From positions 3,722,001 through 3,786,000 of the forward strand of contig NZ_CP139420.1 of the NCBI RefSeq assembly GCF_034119845.1: a stretch of DNA of 64,000 nt, in the 5' to 3' direction. Source of the DNA: Flavobacterium sp. NG2. GTDB lineage: Bacteria > Bacteroidota > Bacteroidia > Flavobacteriales > Flavobacteriaceae. The first letter of the stretch is position 1, and each line of letters begins with the position of its first letter. The translations under genes were made by a program, and so were the position numbers. The notes under the pieces are model-generated. The model searched no databases and was not told where the DNA came from. It saw only the letters and a list, made by a program, of their open reading frames with translations. Positions 1 to 8,860 of the stretch are shown here, piece by piece.

Positions 1-1
1 A

Positions 2-415
<414 letters not shown>

Positions 416-437
416 TCGTTTTTACACTTACTATTCT

Positions 438-469
438 AAAGACAACTCGAAAGGGTTGTCTTTTTTTTT
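438..469 (+). terminator. Rho-independent terminator of icd
   Basis: Perfect 9-bp stem (438-446 with 455-463), an 8-base loop, then a run of nine T. It lies just downstream of the icd stop and closes that transcript. Confidence 0.85.
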
Positions 470-481
470 GGAGCAAAAACA

Positions 482-580
482 CTTATTTTCATAACTACCC
501 TCCCTCCCGCTTTCCGCTGCAATCTTTTCCTTTTTAAAAGAAAAAGGAAAAGGATTTTCGCTGCAATCGGGGCTCATTAA
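482..580. repeat. Degenerate GC-rich intergenic repeat with long hairpin (copy 1 of family A)
   Basis: In the gap 416-820, after the icd terminator, this block has a C-rich start (ccctccctcccgctttccgc), a perfect 12-bp hairpin (524-535 with 541-552) and a second copy of cgctgcaatc. The pairing of a CCGCT-type start with a GGGGCT end resembles the more complete copies at 9690, 11745 and 32222. The rest of the gap (580-820) is AT-rich with two copies of gtcatacatat (749 and 790 regions) and no convincing gene. Confidence 0.5.
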
Positions 581-820
581 GTACGTTTTGTTTTCCATAA
601 TTACACATAGATTGTTGTATTAGGACGAACTGCAAAACGATTGAACCACAAAGCTCCTAAGTACGAAAAGTGTTCACCAATTAAAAATCCATTTGATGAT
701 TTGTAAGAAAAAAATAATATATTTGGAAATAAATAAAGTATGAAACTTGTCATACATATCTACCCATATTGGGGTGGCTTTGTATGATTTTGTCATACAT
801 ATAAACTAGTTACCAGCCAT

Positions 821-1354
821 ATGATGAAAATTCCAACTAAAATAGAGATTCAGACTATTAACCAATTCGGAAATAGCAACCCAATGGAAAATATTCTTTT
901 TGGCTTTAAAATTTTTGTCGATAATGATGATTCTTATTATACAACTTCCTTTTTTAAAACTGACAAAAATGGTATGATAATTTTGAATCAAAGTGACTTA
1001 ATAAATAATAGCGAGCTAAAACAGGAGAAAAATATCGAGGAATTCAAAAGCATAAAAGCGAATATTTATCCGTTAGAGAAAGAACTTACTGCTAGCATAA
1101 GGAAAGCGTCACAGAATTATATTGACGTAACTAAAAATAAAGAGATTTTGGAAAGTCAACTTATGCGAGAAGGCTTCACAAAAGACAATATAGAAATTGC
1201 GAAAAACTCTATAGAAAAAATGGCAGTTCAACAGAAAATAAACAATGAGCTATTTAAGGATTCAAAAAATGACTTGGTTCAAATAGTCACAACTTGCATT
1301 GAAGACGAATGGCTTAATGATTCAATCAAAACATACAAATTTATAATTATATAG
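821..1354 (+). CDS. Hypothetical protein, accessory ORF
   Basis: A 177-residue, AT-rich ORF that I do not recognise. The product looks soluble: no signal peptide or membrane segment. The N-terminal third is mixed and rich in Asn/Asp/Phe; residues about 70-150 are charged and probably helical, possibly coiled-coil (many Lys/Glu/Ile with ELTASIRKASQNYIDVTKNK). It stands alone between the icd terminator and a decayed group II intron. Short inverted sequences (taccagcc just before the start, ggctggta just after the stop) flank the frame tightly, which may indicate a gene inserted as a unit. The start could be the second ATG, since the frame opens ATGATG. No function can be assigned. Confidence 0.55.
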   Translation: MMKIPTKIEIQTINQFGNSNPMENILFGFKIFVDNDDSYYTTSFFKTDKNGMIILNQSDLINNSELKQEKNIEEFKSIKANIYPLEKELTASIRKASQNYIDVTKNKEILESQLMREGFTKDNIEIAKNSIEKMAVQQKINNELFKDSKNDLVQIVTTCIEDEWLNDSIKTYKFIII

Positions 1355-1367
1355 CAATACGGCTGGT

Positions 1368-1672
1368 AATCGAGTAGACGGCTCCGCTAGAAACTAACGG
1401 AGTGCGCCTCTCACACCACCGAGTCCTTCGGCTTCGCTCAGGACAGGCCAAGCGGGTCATCCCTCGAATCGGGACAGGCTAGACTCGGCGGTTTCCCGAA
1501 ATTATTTCGGGATAAACTCCAAATGATGATTTAGTTCAATGTAAATATCTGTCAAGGATTGATAGCCTTTTTGTCTTAGGCGCTTCAAAGTAATAGTTGA
1601 ACCTAAAATAGGACTCTACGCAATTACCAAACTCCTTTTTCTTGCCCTACTAAAAGCGAGATGTTTTCGTAA
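1368..1672 (-). pseudogene. Decayed 3' end of a group II intron with maturase (LtrA-like) remnant
   Basis: Read on the minus strand, 1502-1615 translates as SPILGSTITLKRLRQKGYQS followed by LTDIYIELN and a stop, which matches the usual C-terminal end of group II intron reverse transcriptase/maturases. Upstream (about 1616-1672) the frame is broken by an in-frame TAG at 1616-1618, although SRARK-type residues remain. Downstream on the same strand, 1368-1500 holds GTGTGAGAGGCGCACTCCG and a GTTAGTTTCTA stem, resembling the RNA domains V/VI at intron 3' ends. The 5' part of the intron and most of the enzyme are gone, so it is inactive. The domain V/VI reading is from memory of family sequences, not a covariance search. 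Confidence 0.6.
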
Positions 1673-1690
1673 AAAAATTCAACCCCCGCT

Positions 1691-1950
1691 TCGCAAAGTC
1701 ATGAGACTTTGCGAAATTTTAAAAATCGACTTATTAAATAAATGCGTCCCAAAGTCTCCTGACTTTTGACTAATCTTGTGAATTACATTGAGCGAATGAT
1801 ACTGGACTCAAAACGACAATAATTGGTTAATAGCTTTATCGATTTGTAAACTCTTAAAAATAATATTTTGTGCAAAAGTCAGGAGACTTTTAGAACGATT
1901 TCGTTTATAACACAATTTTAAAATTGCGCAAAGTCGAAGACATTTGCGCA
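1691..1950. repeat. Cluster of four short GTC...GAC hairpins
   Basis: Four small palindromes of the form caaagtc-(3 or 4 bases)-gactttg occur at 1691-1714 (perfect 10-bp arms), 1750-1768, 1873-1891 and 1925-1950. The loops differ (atga, tcct, agga, gaa). The gap 1355-2067 otherwise contains the intron remnant and AT-rich sequence. A minus-strand open frame over 1808-2038 has no coding look and is ignored. Confidence 0.6.
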
Positions 1951-2067
1951 GCACTTGTAATAATTTTAGGTACACATCTAAGAGCAGAGATGTTATCGAA
2001 AAAAATCGAAACTTATAATTATTACGTTCAAATTCCATATATTTGTACGTATAAACATTTTTAAGCT

Positions 2068-2316
2068 ATGGATACTAAACTCACATTAAAGCTTGACCAA
2101 GAGGTAATTGAAAAAGCGAAACATTACGCAGCTGAAAAAAAAGTAAGTTTATCCCGAATTATAGAAAACTATCTTAATTCTTTGACTTCAGAAAAAACTA
2201 CTGATGATATCCAAATTTCACCATTTGTAAAAAGCCTTTCTTCTGGAATCAAAATTCCAGCTGATTATGATTATAAAAAAGACCGTGCTGAATATTTAGA
2301 CCAAAAACACAAATGA
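2068..2316 (+). CDS. Antitoxin of a VapBC-type module (DUF6364-like)
   Basis: An 82-residue protein beginning MDTKLTLKLDQEVIEKAKHY, typical of the DUF6364 family of ribbon-helix-helix-like antitoxins: a short beta strand (TKLTLKLD) for DNA binding, then helices with SLSRIIENYL. The C-terminal half (residues about 48-82) would wrap the toxin. It overlaps the downstream PIN-domain gene by 4 bp (ATGA), the normal arrangement for translationally coupled toxin-antitoxin pairs. By analogy with the family, it should neutralise the toxin and repress its own promoter. Assignment rests on motif and neighbour. Confidence 0.8.
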   Translation: MDTKLTLKLDQEVIEKAKHYAAEKKVSLSRIIENYLNSLTSEKTTDDIQISPFVKSLSSGIKIPADYDYKKDRAEYLDQKHK

Positions 2317-2726
2317 GCAGACTCTTCTTAGACACTAACGTAATATTAGATTTATTGGGAGAAAGAGTTCCTTTTTTTGATTCAATTGCCAAAGTTGCAA
2401 CCTTGGCAGACCAAAAAAAGCTTACTCTAATTGTTTCACCACTTTCATTTACTAGAATTAATTACGTTTTAAATAAATATGAACCTTCTGAAACTGTACT
2501 GAATAAACTTCGAAAGTTTAAAATAATCTGCGAGGTCTGTGAGGTTAATGAAGAAACAATAGACAAAGCGTTGAATTCTAATTTCAAAGATTTTGAAGAT
2601 GCTGTTCAATATTTTTCCGCTTTACAATCTAACTGCTCCATAATTATAACTAGAAACGCAAAAGACTTTAAAAATGCTACAATTCCAATTATGACAGCGG
2701 AGGAGTATTTAAGTAGCATAACGTAA
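2313..2726 (+). CDS. PIN-domain ribonuclease toxin (VapC-like)
   Basis: A 137-residue PIN-domain protein. The acidic site is visible as D7 in LFLDTNVILD, D93/E95/D96 in FKDFEDAVQYFSA and D118 in TRNAKDF. The acid usually found in the second conserved segment (SPLSFTRINYVL) is missing, with Arg at that place; this appears common in the Bacteroidota branch of the family. The expected activity is Mg-dependent RNA cleavage that stops translation unless the partner antitoxin binds. The gene overlaps the antitoxin by 4 bp. No terminator follows closely; the next is at 3047. Confidence 0.85.
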   Translation: MSRLFLDTNVILDLLGERVPFFDSIAKVATLADQKKLTLIVSPLSFTRINYVLNKYEPSETVLNKLRKFKIICEVCEVNEETIDKALNSNFKDFEDAVQYFSALQSNCSIIITRNAKDFKNATIPIMTAEEYLSSIT

Positions 2727-3046
2727 AAGGACATCACCCAATCAAGTTGACAGCCCCAAAGGCTATGCAATATCCACACCACCCAATCACTCGAATTCCA
2801 AATAAATATCTCGTGTACGGATAGCACAGTCTGGAAGCTTCCATACTGCGCTATCATATCTAAGGGAAAATTATACATATCTGAGGCACCTTTATCAACT
2901 CAAAGTATTATCTAAAATTTAGTTTTCGTTAATGCAAAGCATATCTTCTCATTTACTACTTACTGTCCTTGCCAAACTTTCAATTCCATTTTGCAAAAAC
3001 AGCTGTTTAGACCACTTAAACAAGGTAACACACTCAACATCAACAG

Positions 3047-3079
3047 AAAGACAATCGGAAACGGTTGTCTTTTTTTTAT
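3047..3079 (+). terminator. Orphan rho-independent terminator
   Basis: Stem 3047-3056 with 3063-3072 (one G-U pair), then eight T. It lies 320 bp past the vapC-like gene and 77 bp before the first TonB receptor. It looks much like the icd terminator (AAAGACAA...GAAA...TTGTCTTT). The rest of the 2727-3155 gap shows no believable gene; an open frame at 2932-3123 reads straight through this hairpin and is rejected. Confidence 0.75.
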
Positions 3080-3155
3080 ACTTTATTATAAAAAAAATAT
3101 CAACATTGTTAAATTTTACTTAAATTGATGCTCTTTTCATTAATACCACAGAAAA

Positions 3156-5507
3156 ATGAAAATAAAAAAGACATTTTTTTCAACTCTTTTTTTACTATTT
3201 AGCATTTCATCTTTCTCACAAGATTACCATACACTTATTGGACGAATAACTGATTTTAAAACTAATGAATCATTAAGAGGTGTAAACATATTTAGTCCTG
3301 AAGCTAATATAAAAACAAGCACAGATAATTACGGTTTTTACTCCATTAAACTTCCTCAAGGAGAACACACTCTTAAAATAAGTTCTATAGGTTACTACGT
3401 CATTACAAAAAAAATAAACCTAAAAAAAGATACCGAACTAGACTTTAATCTAACCAAAGGAGAAGAAGCCCTTTTTGAAATAGTTGTAAAAAACAAAACT
3501 ACTTTGACTCCAGCTGGAACAATTGAATTGTCTATTTCAACAATAAAAAAAATTCCCGCAGTACTTGGAGAAGTAGATATTCTTAAATCAATTTTATTAC
3601 TTCCTGGTGTCACTAATGCTGGAGAAGGTTCAGCTGGTTTTAACGTACGTGGAGGCGGTACAGACCAAAACCTAATTCTGCTTGATGAAAGCCCAATATT
3701 CAATCCTTCTCATGCTTTTGGTTTTTTCTCAGTATTCAATTCAGATATAATAAAAGACTTAAAACTCTATAAAAGCGGCATCCCTGCCAATTACGGAGGT
3801 CGAATTGCATCCCTATTAGACATTAATCAAAAATCTGGAAATTATAAAAAATTGAATGTGCAGGGAGGAATAGGCGTAATCTCCAGCCGACTCCTCCTAG
3901 AAGGACCAATTTTGAAAGACAAAATATCATTCTTAATTGGCGCACGAACAACCTATGCCCATCTATTTTTAAAACTTTTAGAAGAACAAAAAAACAACTC
4001 CATATACTTCTATGATTTTAACGCCAAAATAAACTACAAAATCAACTCAAACAACAACATTTACATATCCAGTTATTTAGGCCGAGATTTATTTAAACTA
4101 AACAATAGCTTCACCAATGAATATGGAAATACAACTTTAAACTTAAAATGGCATCATCAGTATTCAAAAAAAATGAATTCCAATCTTTCCTTTAGTTACA
4201 GTGATTACTTTTATAATTTAAACCTTCATTTTATTTCAGTTAATTGGAATTCAAATATTACGAATTACACTTTCAAATATGCCTTTAAAAATCAGTTTTC
4301 ATCCAAGTTTAAATTAAATTATGGATTAGAAACCAACCATTACCTCTTCAATCCTGGCACTTTAAAATACATCGATAAAACAACCGAACAGTTAGAAGAA
4401 AAAATGGCGCTGGAACATTGTTATTTTATAAATGCAGAACATGACATTTTTAAAAACATAAAGCTTTCTTATGGATTAAGACAGAGTATTTTTTATCACT
4501 TAGGACCAGCCAAAGTCAACTTATATGAGAATAACTCTCCTGTCATTTTCAACACTGAATCAAAAATCTACGAAAAAGCAATACCAACTGGTATTCAAGA
4601 TTATAGTACAAACAAAATCATTAAAAGCTATAATAACCTAGAACCTCGTATTTCATTTTCATATCAACTCAACGACAATAATTCAATAAATACCAGTTAT
4701 AATAGAACGTCCCAATACCTTCATTTAATCTCTAATACTAGTTCACCTACCCCATTAGACGTTTGGATGCCAAGTGATCGGTATATCAAACCTCAAATTG
4801 GAGATCAAATTGCTTTTGGTTATTCAAAAATTATCAAAAACGACTATTCACTTCAATTTGATGTCTATTACAAAAAACTAAAAAACAGATTAGACTACAT
4901 TGACGGTGCCGATTTGATTGCCAATAAAGCTATTGAACAAGTACTATTAAAAGGTCAAATGCGGTCTTATGGTCTTGAAATATTAGCCAAGAAAAACAGA
5001 GGAAAACTCAATGGATGGATCTCCTATACTTTATCCAAATCAGAGAAGCAAACTACGGGTAGAACTCCTGAAGAAACAGGAATTAACAATGGTGAATGGT
5101 ATAATTCTGTTTATGATAAACCTCACAACTTGGCCATAACAGCTTCCTATGATATTTCAAAAAGATGGACTTTAGGATCAAATTTTGTGTATCAAACTGG
5201 TCAAGCGACAACTTTCCCTCGAGGACAATACAAATACTTAGACATCTCTGCCCCTATTTATGGTTCTCGTAACAAAGATAGACTCCCTAACTACCACCAT
5301 CTAGACTTTTCGGCCACGCTTAAACCCTCCACAAAAAGTACTGGAAATTGGCAAGGCGAATGGGTTTTTAGTATTTACAATATATACAATCGAAAAAACG
5401 CTTCGTCAATCAACTTTCGACAAAATATAGACACTGGAAATAATGAAGCTATAAAAACTTCCATTTTTGGATTTGTTCCCGCTATTACCTATAATTTTAA
5501 ATTCTGA
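3156..5507 (+). CDS. TonB-dependent receptor with carboxypeptidase-like N-terminal domain (copy 1)
   Basis: A 783-residue outer-membrane receptor. Residues 1-22 are a signal peptide ending FSSFSQ-like. Residues about 25-100 are the carboxypeptidase-regulatory-like domain (LIGRITDFKTNESLRGVNI). The plug (about 130-220) contains LLPGVTNAGEGSAGFNVRGG. The remainder is a beta-barrel ending in PAITYNFKF. It should import a ligand too large for porins using TonB energy; the ligand is unknown. The barrel is short beside SusC (about 1000 residues), and the partner 4 bp downstream is a DUF4249 lipoprotein, not SusD, so a glycan substrate is not implied. It is a close paralogue of the gene at 6448. Confidence 0.9.
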   Translation: MKIKKTFFSTLFLLFSISSFSQDYHTLIGRITDFKTNESLRGVNIFSPEANIKTSTDNYGFYSIKLPQGEHTLKISSIGYYVITKKINLKKDTELDFNLTKGEEALFEIVVKNKTTLTPAGTIELSISTIKKIPAVLGEVDILKSILLLPGVTNAGEGSAGFNVRGGGTDQNLILLDESPIFNPSHAFGFFSVFNSDIIKDLKLYKSGIPANYGGRIASLLDINQKSGNYKKLNVQGGIGVISSRLLLEGPILKDKISFLIGARTTYAHLFLKLLEEQKNNSIYFYDFNAKINYKINSNNNIYISSYLGRDLFKLNNSFTNEYGNTTLNLKWHHQYSKKMNSNLSFSYSDYFYNLNLHFISVNWNSNITNYTFKYAFKNQFSSKFKLNYGLETNHYLFNPGTLKYIDKTTEQLEEKMALEHCYFINAEHDIFKNIKLSYGLRQSIFYHLGPAKVNLYENNSPVIFNTESKIYEKAIPTGIQDYSTNKIIKSYNNLEPRISFSYQLNDNNSINTSYNRTSQYLHLISNTSSPTPLDVWMPSDRYIKPQIGDQIAFGYSKIIKNDYSLQFDVYYKKLKNRLDYIDGADLIANKAIEQVLLKGQMRSYGLEILAKKNRGKLNGWISYTLSKSEKQTTGRTPEETGINNGEWYNSVYDKPHNLAITASYDISKRWTLGSNFVYQTGQATTFPRGQYKYLDISAPIYGSRNKDRLPNYHHLDFSATLKPSTKSTGNWQGEWVFSIYNIYNRKNASSINFRQNIDTGNNEAIKTSIFGFVPAITYNFKF

Positions 5508-5511
5508 TAGG

Positions 5512-6342
5512 ATGATAACACTAAAAAAAACTATACCGATATTCCTTGTTTTTACATTGCTATTCTTCAATTGTGAAGAGGCTATTATTGTGGACCTAAC
5601 TACAGAACCTCCTCGATTAGTTATCGAAGCTTCCATCAACTGGAGAAAAGGCACAAATGGGAATTTACAAAAAATCAAACTCACCAATAGCACTGATTAT
5701 TACAACAATAATACACCTGTTGTTTCTGGTGCCACCGTCTTTATAAAAAACAATTCCTCCAATACTAGCTTTTCATTTATTGAATCCCCACAAACAGGAG
5801 AATATGTTTGTACTAATTTCATCCCTGTATTAAATGAAAGTTACACACTAACCGTCATCAATAATGGAAATACGTATACCGCATCCGAAACCTTAAAACC
5901 TGTAGCTCCAATAACTAGAGTTGAACAAAATAATAACGGGAGCATAACGGGGTCTGAAATAGAAATTAGAGCCTTTTATACCGACCCTGATAATGAAAAA
6001 AATTATTATCTATACAAGTACAGCTATTCAAATCAAGCAAAAAAAGATTACTACGTCAATGAAGACACTTTTTATCAAGGGTTGGACTTTTTTAGTATTT
6101 CACAAAACACCCATTTCAAAAAAGGAGATACTGTTGAGATAACTCACTATGGAATATCTAACAGTTATTTCAACTATATGAATATTGTATTAAGCAATTC
6201 TAGAAACAGCGAAAACAACCCGTTTCAAACACCTCCTGTTATAACAAAAGGAAACATTCGAAACATTACAAACCCAAACCAACCACCATTAGGTTATTTT
6301 TCTTTAAGTGAAATTGACACAAAAACCTTTACCATTCAATAA
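5512..6342 (+). CDS. DUF4249 lipoprotein (copy 1)
   Basis: A lipoprotein of 276 residues belonging to DUF4249, partners of TonB receptors in Bacteroidota. I start it at the ATG 4 bp after the receptor stop (MITLKK...), giving a signal peptide with lipobox LFFNCEE; an upstream ATG at 5467 would bury this signal and overlap the receptor. Mature features are a beta-rich N-terminal half (VIEASINWRKG) and a Gly/Asn-rich tail ending SEIDTKTFTIQ. It probably sits on the outer membrane and helps its receptor capture ligand, but the function is not established. It is paralogous to the gene at 8861, with the same order and spacing. Confidence 0.85.
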   Translation: MITLKKTIPIFLVFTLLFFNCEEAIIVDLTTEPPRLVIEASINWRKGTNGNLQKIKLTNSTDYYNNNTPVVSGATVFIKNNSSNTSFSFIESPQTGEYVCTNFIPVLNESYTLTVINNGNTYTASETLKPVAPITRVEQNNNGSITGSEIEIRAFYTDPDNEKNYYLYKYSYSNQAKKDYYVNEDTFYQGLDFFSISQNTHFKKGDTVEITHYGISNSYFNYMNIVLSNSRNSENNPFQTPPVITKGNIRNITNPNQPPLGYFSLSEIDTKTFTIQ

Positions 6343-6447
6343 TCCATTAATACTCATGACAACTTCTGACAATTAACACAGTTTTAATGCATGTTTATTA
6401 GCTAATTACTTATAGATTCCTCAAATTTGCGTTTCAAATTCATCATT

Positions 6448-8856
6448 ATGTTTGATACGAAAAAAATCGCTTTTCTTTTCTTTTTATTAAGCTGTTTCAA
6501 TATTTTTTCTCAAGGCACGAGCGAAAGCGAACTGGCTAAGCAAAAATTCACTTTAAGCGGAACCATAACCGACAATAAAAGTAACGAAACAATGATTGGA
6601 GTTAATCTTTATATTCCTGAGACCCAATCCAGCATCAACACCAATCAATATGGCTTTTACTCCATAACACTACCTAAGGGAACCTATACGGTTTTGGTGA
6701 GTTACATCGGTTTTCAGTCGGTATCTAAAAAAGTGGTATTAGATAAAAACACTAAGATTAACTTTAATTTATCTGATAATGCTGAAGTTCTCGATGAAGT
6801 TGTTGTAAATGCTAAAAACTACAGTACATCAATCCGTAAACCTGAAATGAGTGTCAACAAACTCTCTATTTCATCTATCAAAAAAATGCCTGTGGTTTTG
6901 GGTGAAGTCGATGTTATCAAATCACTCTTGCTATTACCTGGAGTTACCAACGCTGGCGAAGGCGCTTCTGGTTTTAACGTTCGTGGTGGTGGTGCCGATC
7001 AAAATTTAATCTTACTGGACGAAGCAACGATTTTTAGTTCTTCACACGTATTTGGTTTCTTCTCTGTTTTTAACCCTGATGCTATCAAAGATTTAAAACT
7101 GTATAAAGGTGGAATTCCAGCTAATTTTGGAGGAAGAGCATCTTCAGTTTTAGATATTTATCAAAAAGATGGAAACAGTAAATCTTTTCATGCCAATGGA
7201 GGAATTGGATTGATTTCGAGTCGGTTGTTAGTTGAAGGACCTATCGTAAAAGACAAAGGTTCGTTTTTAATTGGTGGACGTAGCTCGTACGCACATCTGT
7301 TTTTAAAACTGTCCGAAGATCAAAAAGACAACTCCGCTTATTTTTATGATTTGAATACCAAATTGAGTTACAAAATCAACCCCAACAACAATTTATATTT
7401 GTCAGGTTATTTTGGTCGTGATGTGTTTTCGATTAACAAAAGTTTTTCTAACACTTATGGAAACGCAACGCTCAACCTACGCTGGAACCATTTATTCTCC
7501 GATAAATTATTCTCTAATTTATCACTGATTTACAGCGATTACTATTATGGTTTGGACTTGGATTTTGTAGGTTTCAAATGGGATTCGGGTATAAAAAACT
7601 ACAATATCAAATACGATTTCAAGCATTACCTATCTGATAAATTCAAATTGAATTATGGTGCCAATGCGATTTATTATTCGTTCAACCCAGGAACAATAAA
7701 ACCATCAGACGCCAATTCAGGAATTAATTTTGACCAATTGGATAAAAAATATGCTTTTGAACCTTCTTTATACCTGAGTGCAGAACAAGACATTTCAAAA
7801 AAAATTGCCGTAACTTATGGACTACGTTACAGCATGTTTTACCGATTGGGACAGTCAACAGTTAATATTTACGCAGATAACAATCCTATTCTATTCAATA
7901 CTGACCAACAGATTTACGTGAAAGCGACTCCAATAGACACTGAATTTTATGGTAAAAATAAAGTCGTACAAAGTTACAACAACCTAGAACCTAGATTTGC
8001 GGTTTCATACCAACTTACCGACGAAAGTTCCCTAAAAGCCAGTTACAACCGAATGGTGCAATACCTGCAATTGATATCCAATACTTCTTCACCTACGCCA
8101 CTTGATGTTTGGACGCCAAGTGACAATTTTATCAAACCACAACTGGCAGATCAAGTAGCTTTAGGATACTTTAAAAACTTCGACGACAAGATGTACACCC
8201 TTGAAGTAGAAACTTATTACAAGAAAATTAAAAACCGATTGGATTACATTGATGGCGCCGATTTAATCGCCAACAAAGCCATTGAACAAATTGTTCTAAA
8301 TGGACAAATGCGTTCCTATGGTCTTGAATTGATGTTGAAAAAAAATGAAGGAAAACTGAATGGATGGATCTCTTATACTTTATCGCGATCAGAACAGCAA
8401 ACTCCAGGCAGAACTTCTGAAGAATTAGGAATAAATAATGGCGCTTGGTACAAATCTGTTTATGATAAAACACATAATCTAGCGGTAACTTCGGCCTATA
8501 ACTTAAATGATAAATGGAGTTTTGGAGCCAATTTCGCTTTACAAACAGGACAACCAGCTACTTTTCCTAACGGTCAATATACGTACGAAGGCGTAGTTGT
8601 TCCTAGCTATGGTTTGAGAAACGAAAGCCGCCTACCCGCCTACCACCATCTTGATATCTCAGCAACATTAACTCCAACAAAAAACAAAGACCGCAACTGG
8701 AAAGGCGAATGGGTTTTTAGCATCTATAATCTTTACAACCGTAAGAACGCTGCTTCTATCAATTTTAGACAAAACTCAGATACAGGAGCAAATGAAGCCG
8801 TGCGAACTTCTATTTTTGGAATCGTACCTGCTGTGAGTTATAATTTTAAATTTTAA
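6448..8856 (+). CDS. TonB-dependent receptor with carboxypeptidase-like N-terminal domain (copy 2)
   Basis: An 802-residue paralogue of the receptor at 3156. A TTG at 6427 is in frame, but the ATG at 6448 places the signal peptide (KKIAFLFFLLSCFNIFSQ) at the N-terminus and is preferred. Domains follow the same order: carboxypeptidase-like domain (FTLSGTITDNKSNETMIGVN), plug (LLPGVTNAGEGASGFNVRGG), barrel ending PAVSYNFKF. Large barrel segments are identical between the copies (for example RLDYIDGADLIANKAIEQ), while the carboxypeptidase-like domain and the start of the plug region differ more. The DUF4249 partner follows after 4 bp. Ligand unknown. Confidence 0.9.
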   Translation: MFDTKKIAFLFFLLSCFNIFSQGTSESELAKQKFTLSGTITDNKSNETMIGVNLYIPETQSSINTNQYGFYSITLPKGTYTVLVSYIGFQSVSKKVVLDKNTKINFNLSDNAEVLDEVVVNAKNYSTSIRKPEMSVNKLSISSIKKMPVVLGEVDVIKSLLLLPGVTNAGEGASGFNVRGGGADQNLILLDEATIFSSSHVFGFFSVFNPDAIKDLKLYKGGIPANFGGRASSVLDIYQKDGNSKSFHANGGIGLISSRLLVEGPIVKDKGSFLIGGRSSYAHLFLKLSEDQKDNSAYFYDLNTKLSYKINPNNNLYLSGYFGRDVFSINKSFSNTYGNATLNLRWNHLFSDKLFSNLSLIYSDYYYGLDLDFVGFKWDSGIKNYNIKYDFKHYLSDKFKLNYGANAIYYSFNPGTIKPSDANSGINFDQLDKKYAFEPSLYLSAEQDISKKIAVTYGLRYSMFYRLGQSTVNIYADNNPILFNTDQQIYVKATPIDTEFYGKNKVVQSYNNLEPRFAVSYQLTDESSLKASYNRMVQYLQLISNTSSPTPLDVWTPSDNFIKPQLADQVALGYFKNFDDKMYTLEVETYYKKIKNRLDYIDGADLIANKAIEQIVLNGQMRSYGLELMLKKNEGKLNGWISYTLSRSEQQTPGRTSEELGINNGAWYKSVYDKTHNLAVTSAYNLNDKWSFGANFALQTGQPATFPNGQYTYEGVVVPSYGLRNESRLPAYHHLDISATLTPTKNKDRNWKGEWVFSIYNLYNRKNAASINFRQNSDTGANEAVRTSIFGIVPAVSYNFKF

Positions 8857-8860
8857 GACT

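Noticed and set aside
821..1376. Integron-type gene cassette (inverted taccagcc/ggctggta around the ORF)
   Set aside because: The inverted words are only 8 bp long, no attC-like structure or integrase is visible, and one side falls in the intron remnant.
1808..2038. Minus-strand ORF of 76 codons
   Set aside because: It is built over the mini-hairpin cluster, with no family resemblance or start signal.
2932..3123. Small ORF of 63 codons
   Set aside because: It crosses a clear terminator hairpin and has no protein-like composition.
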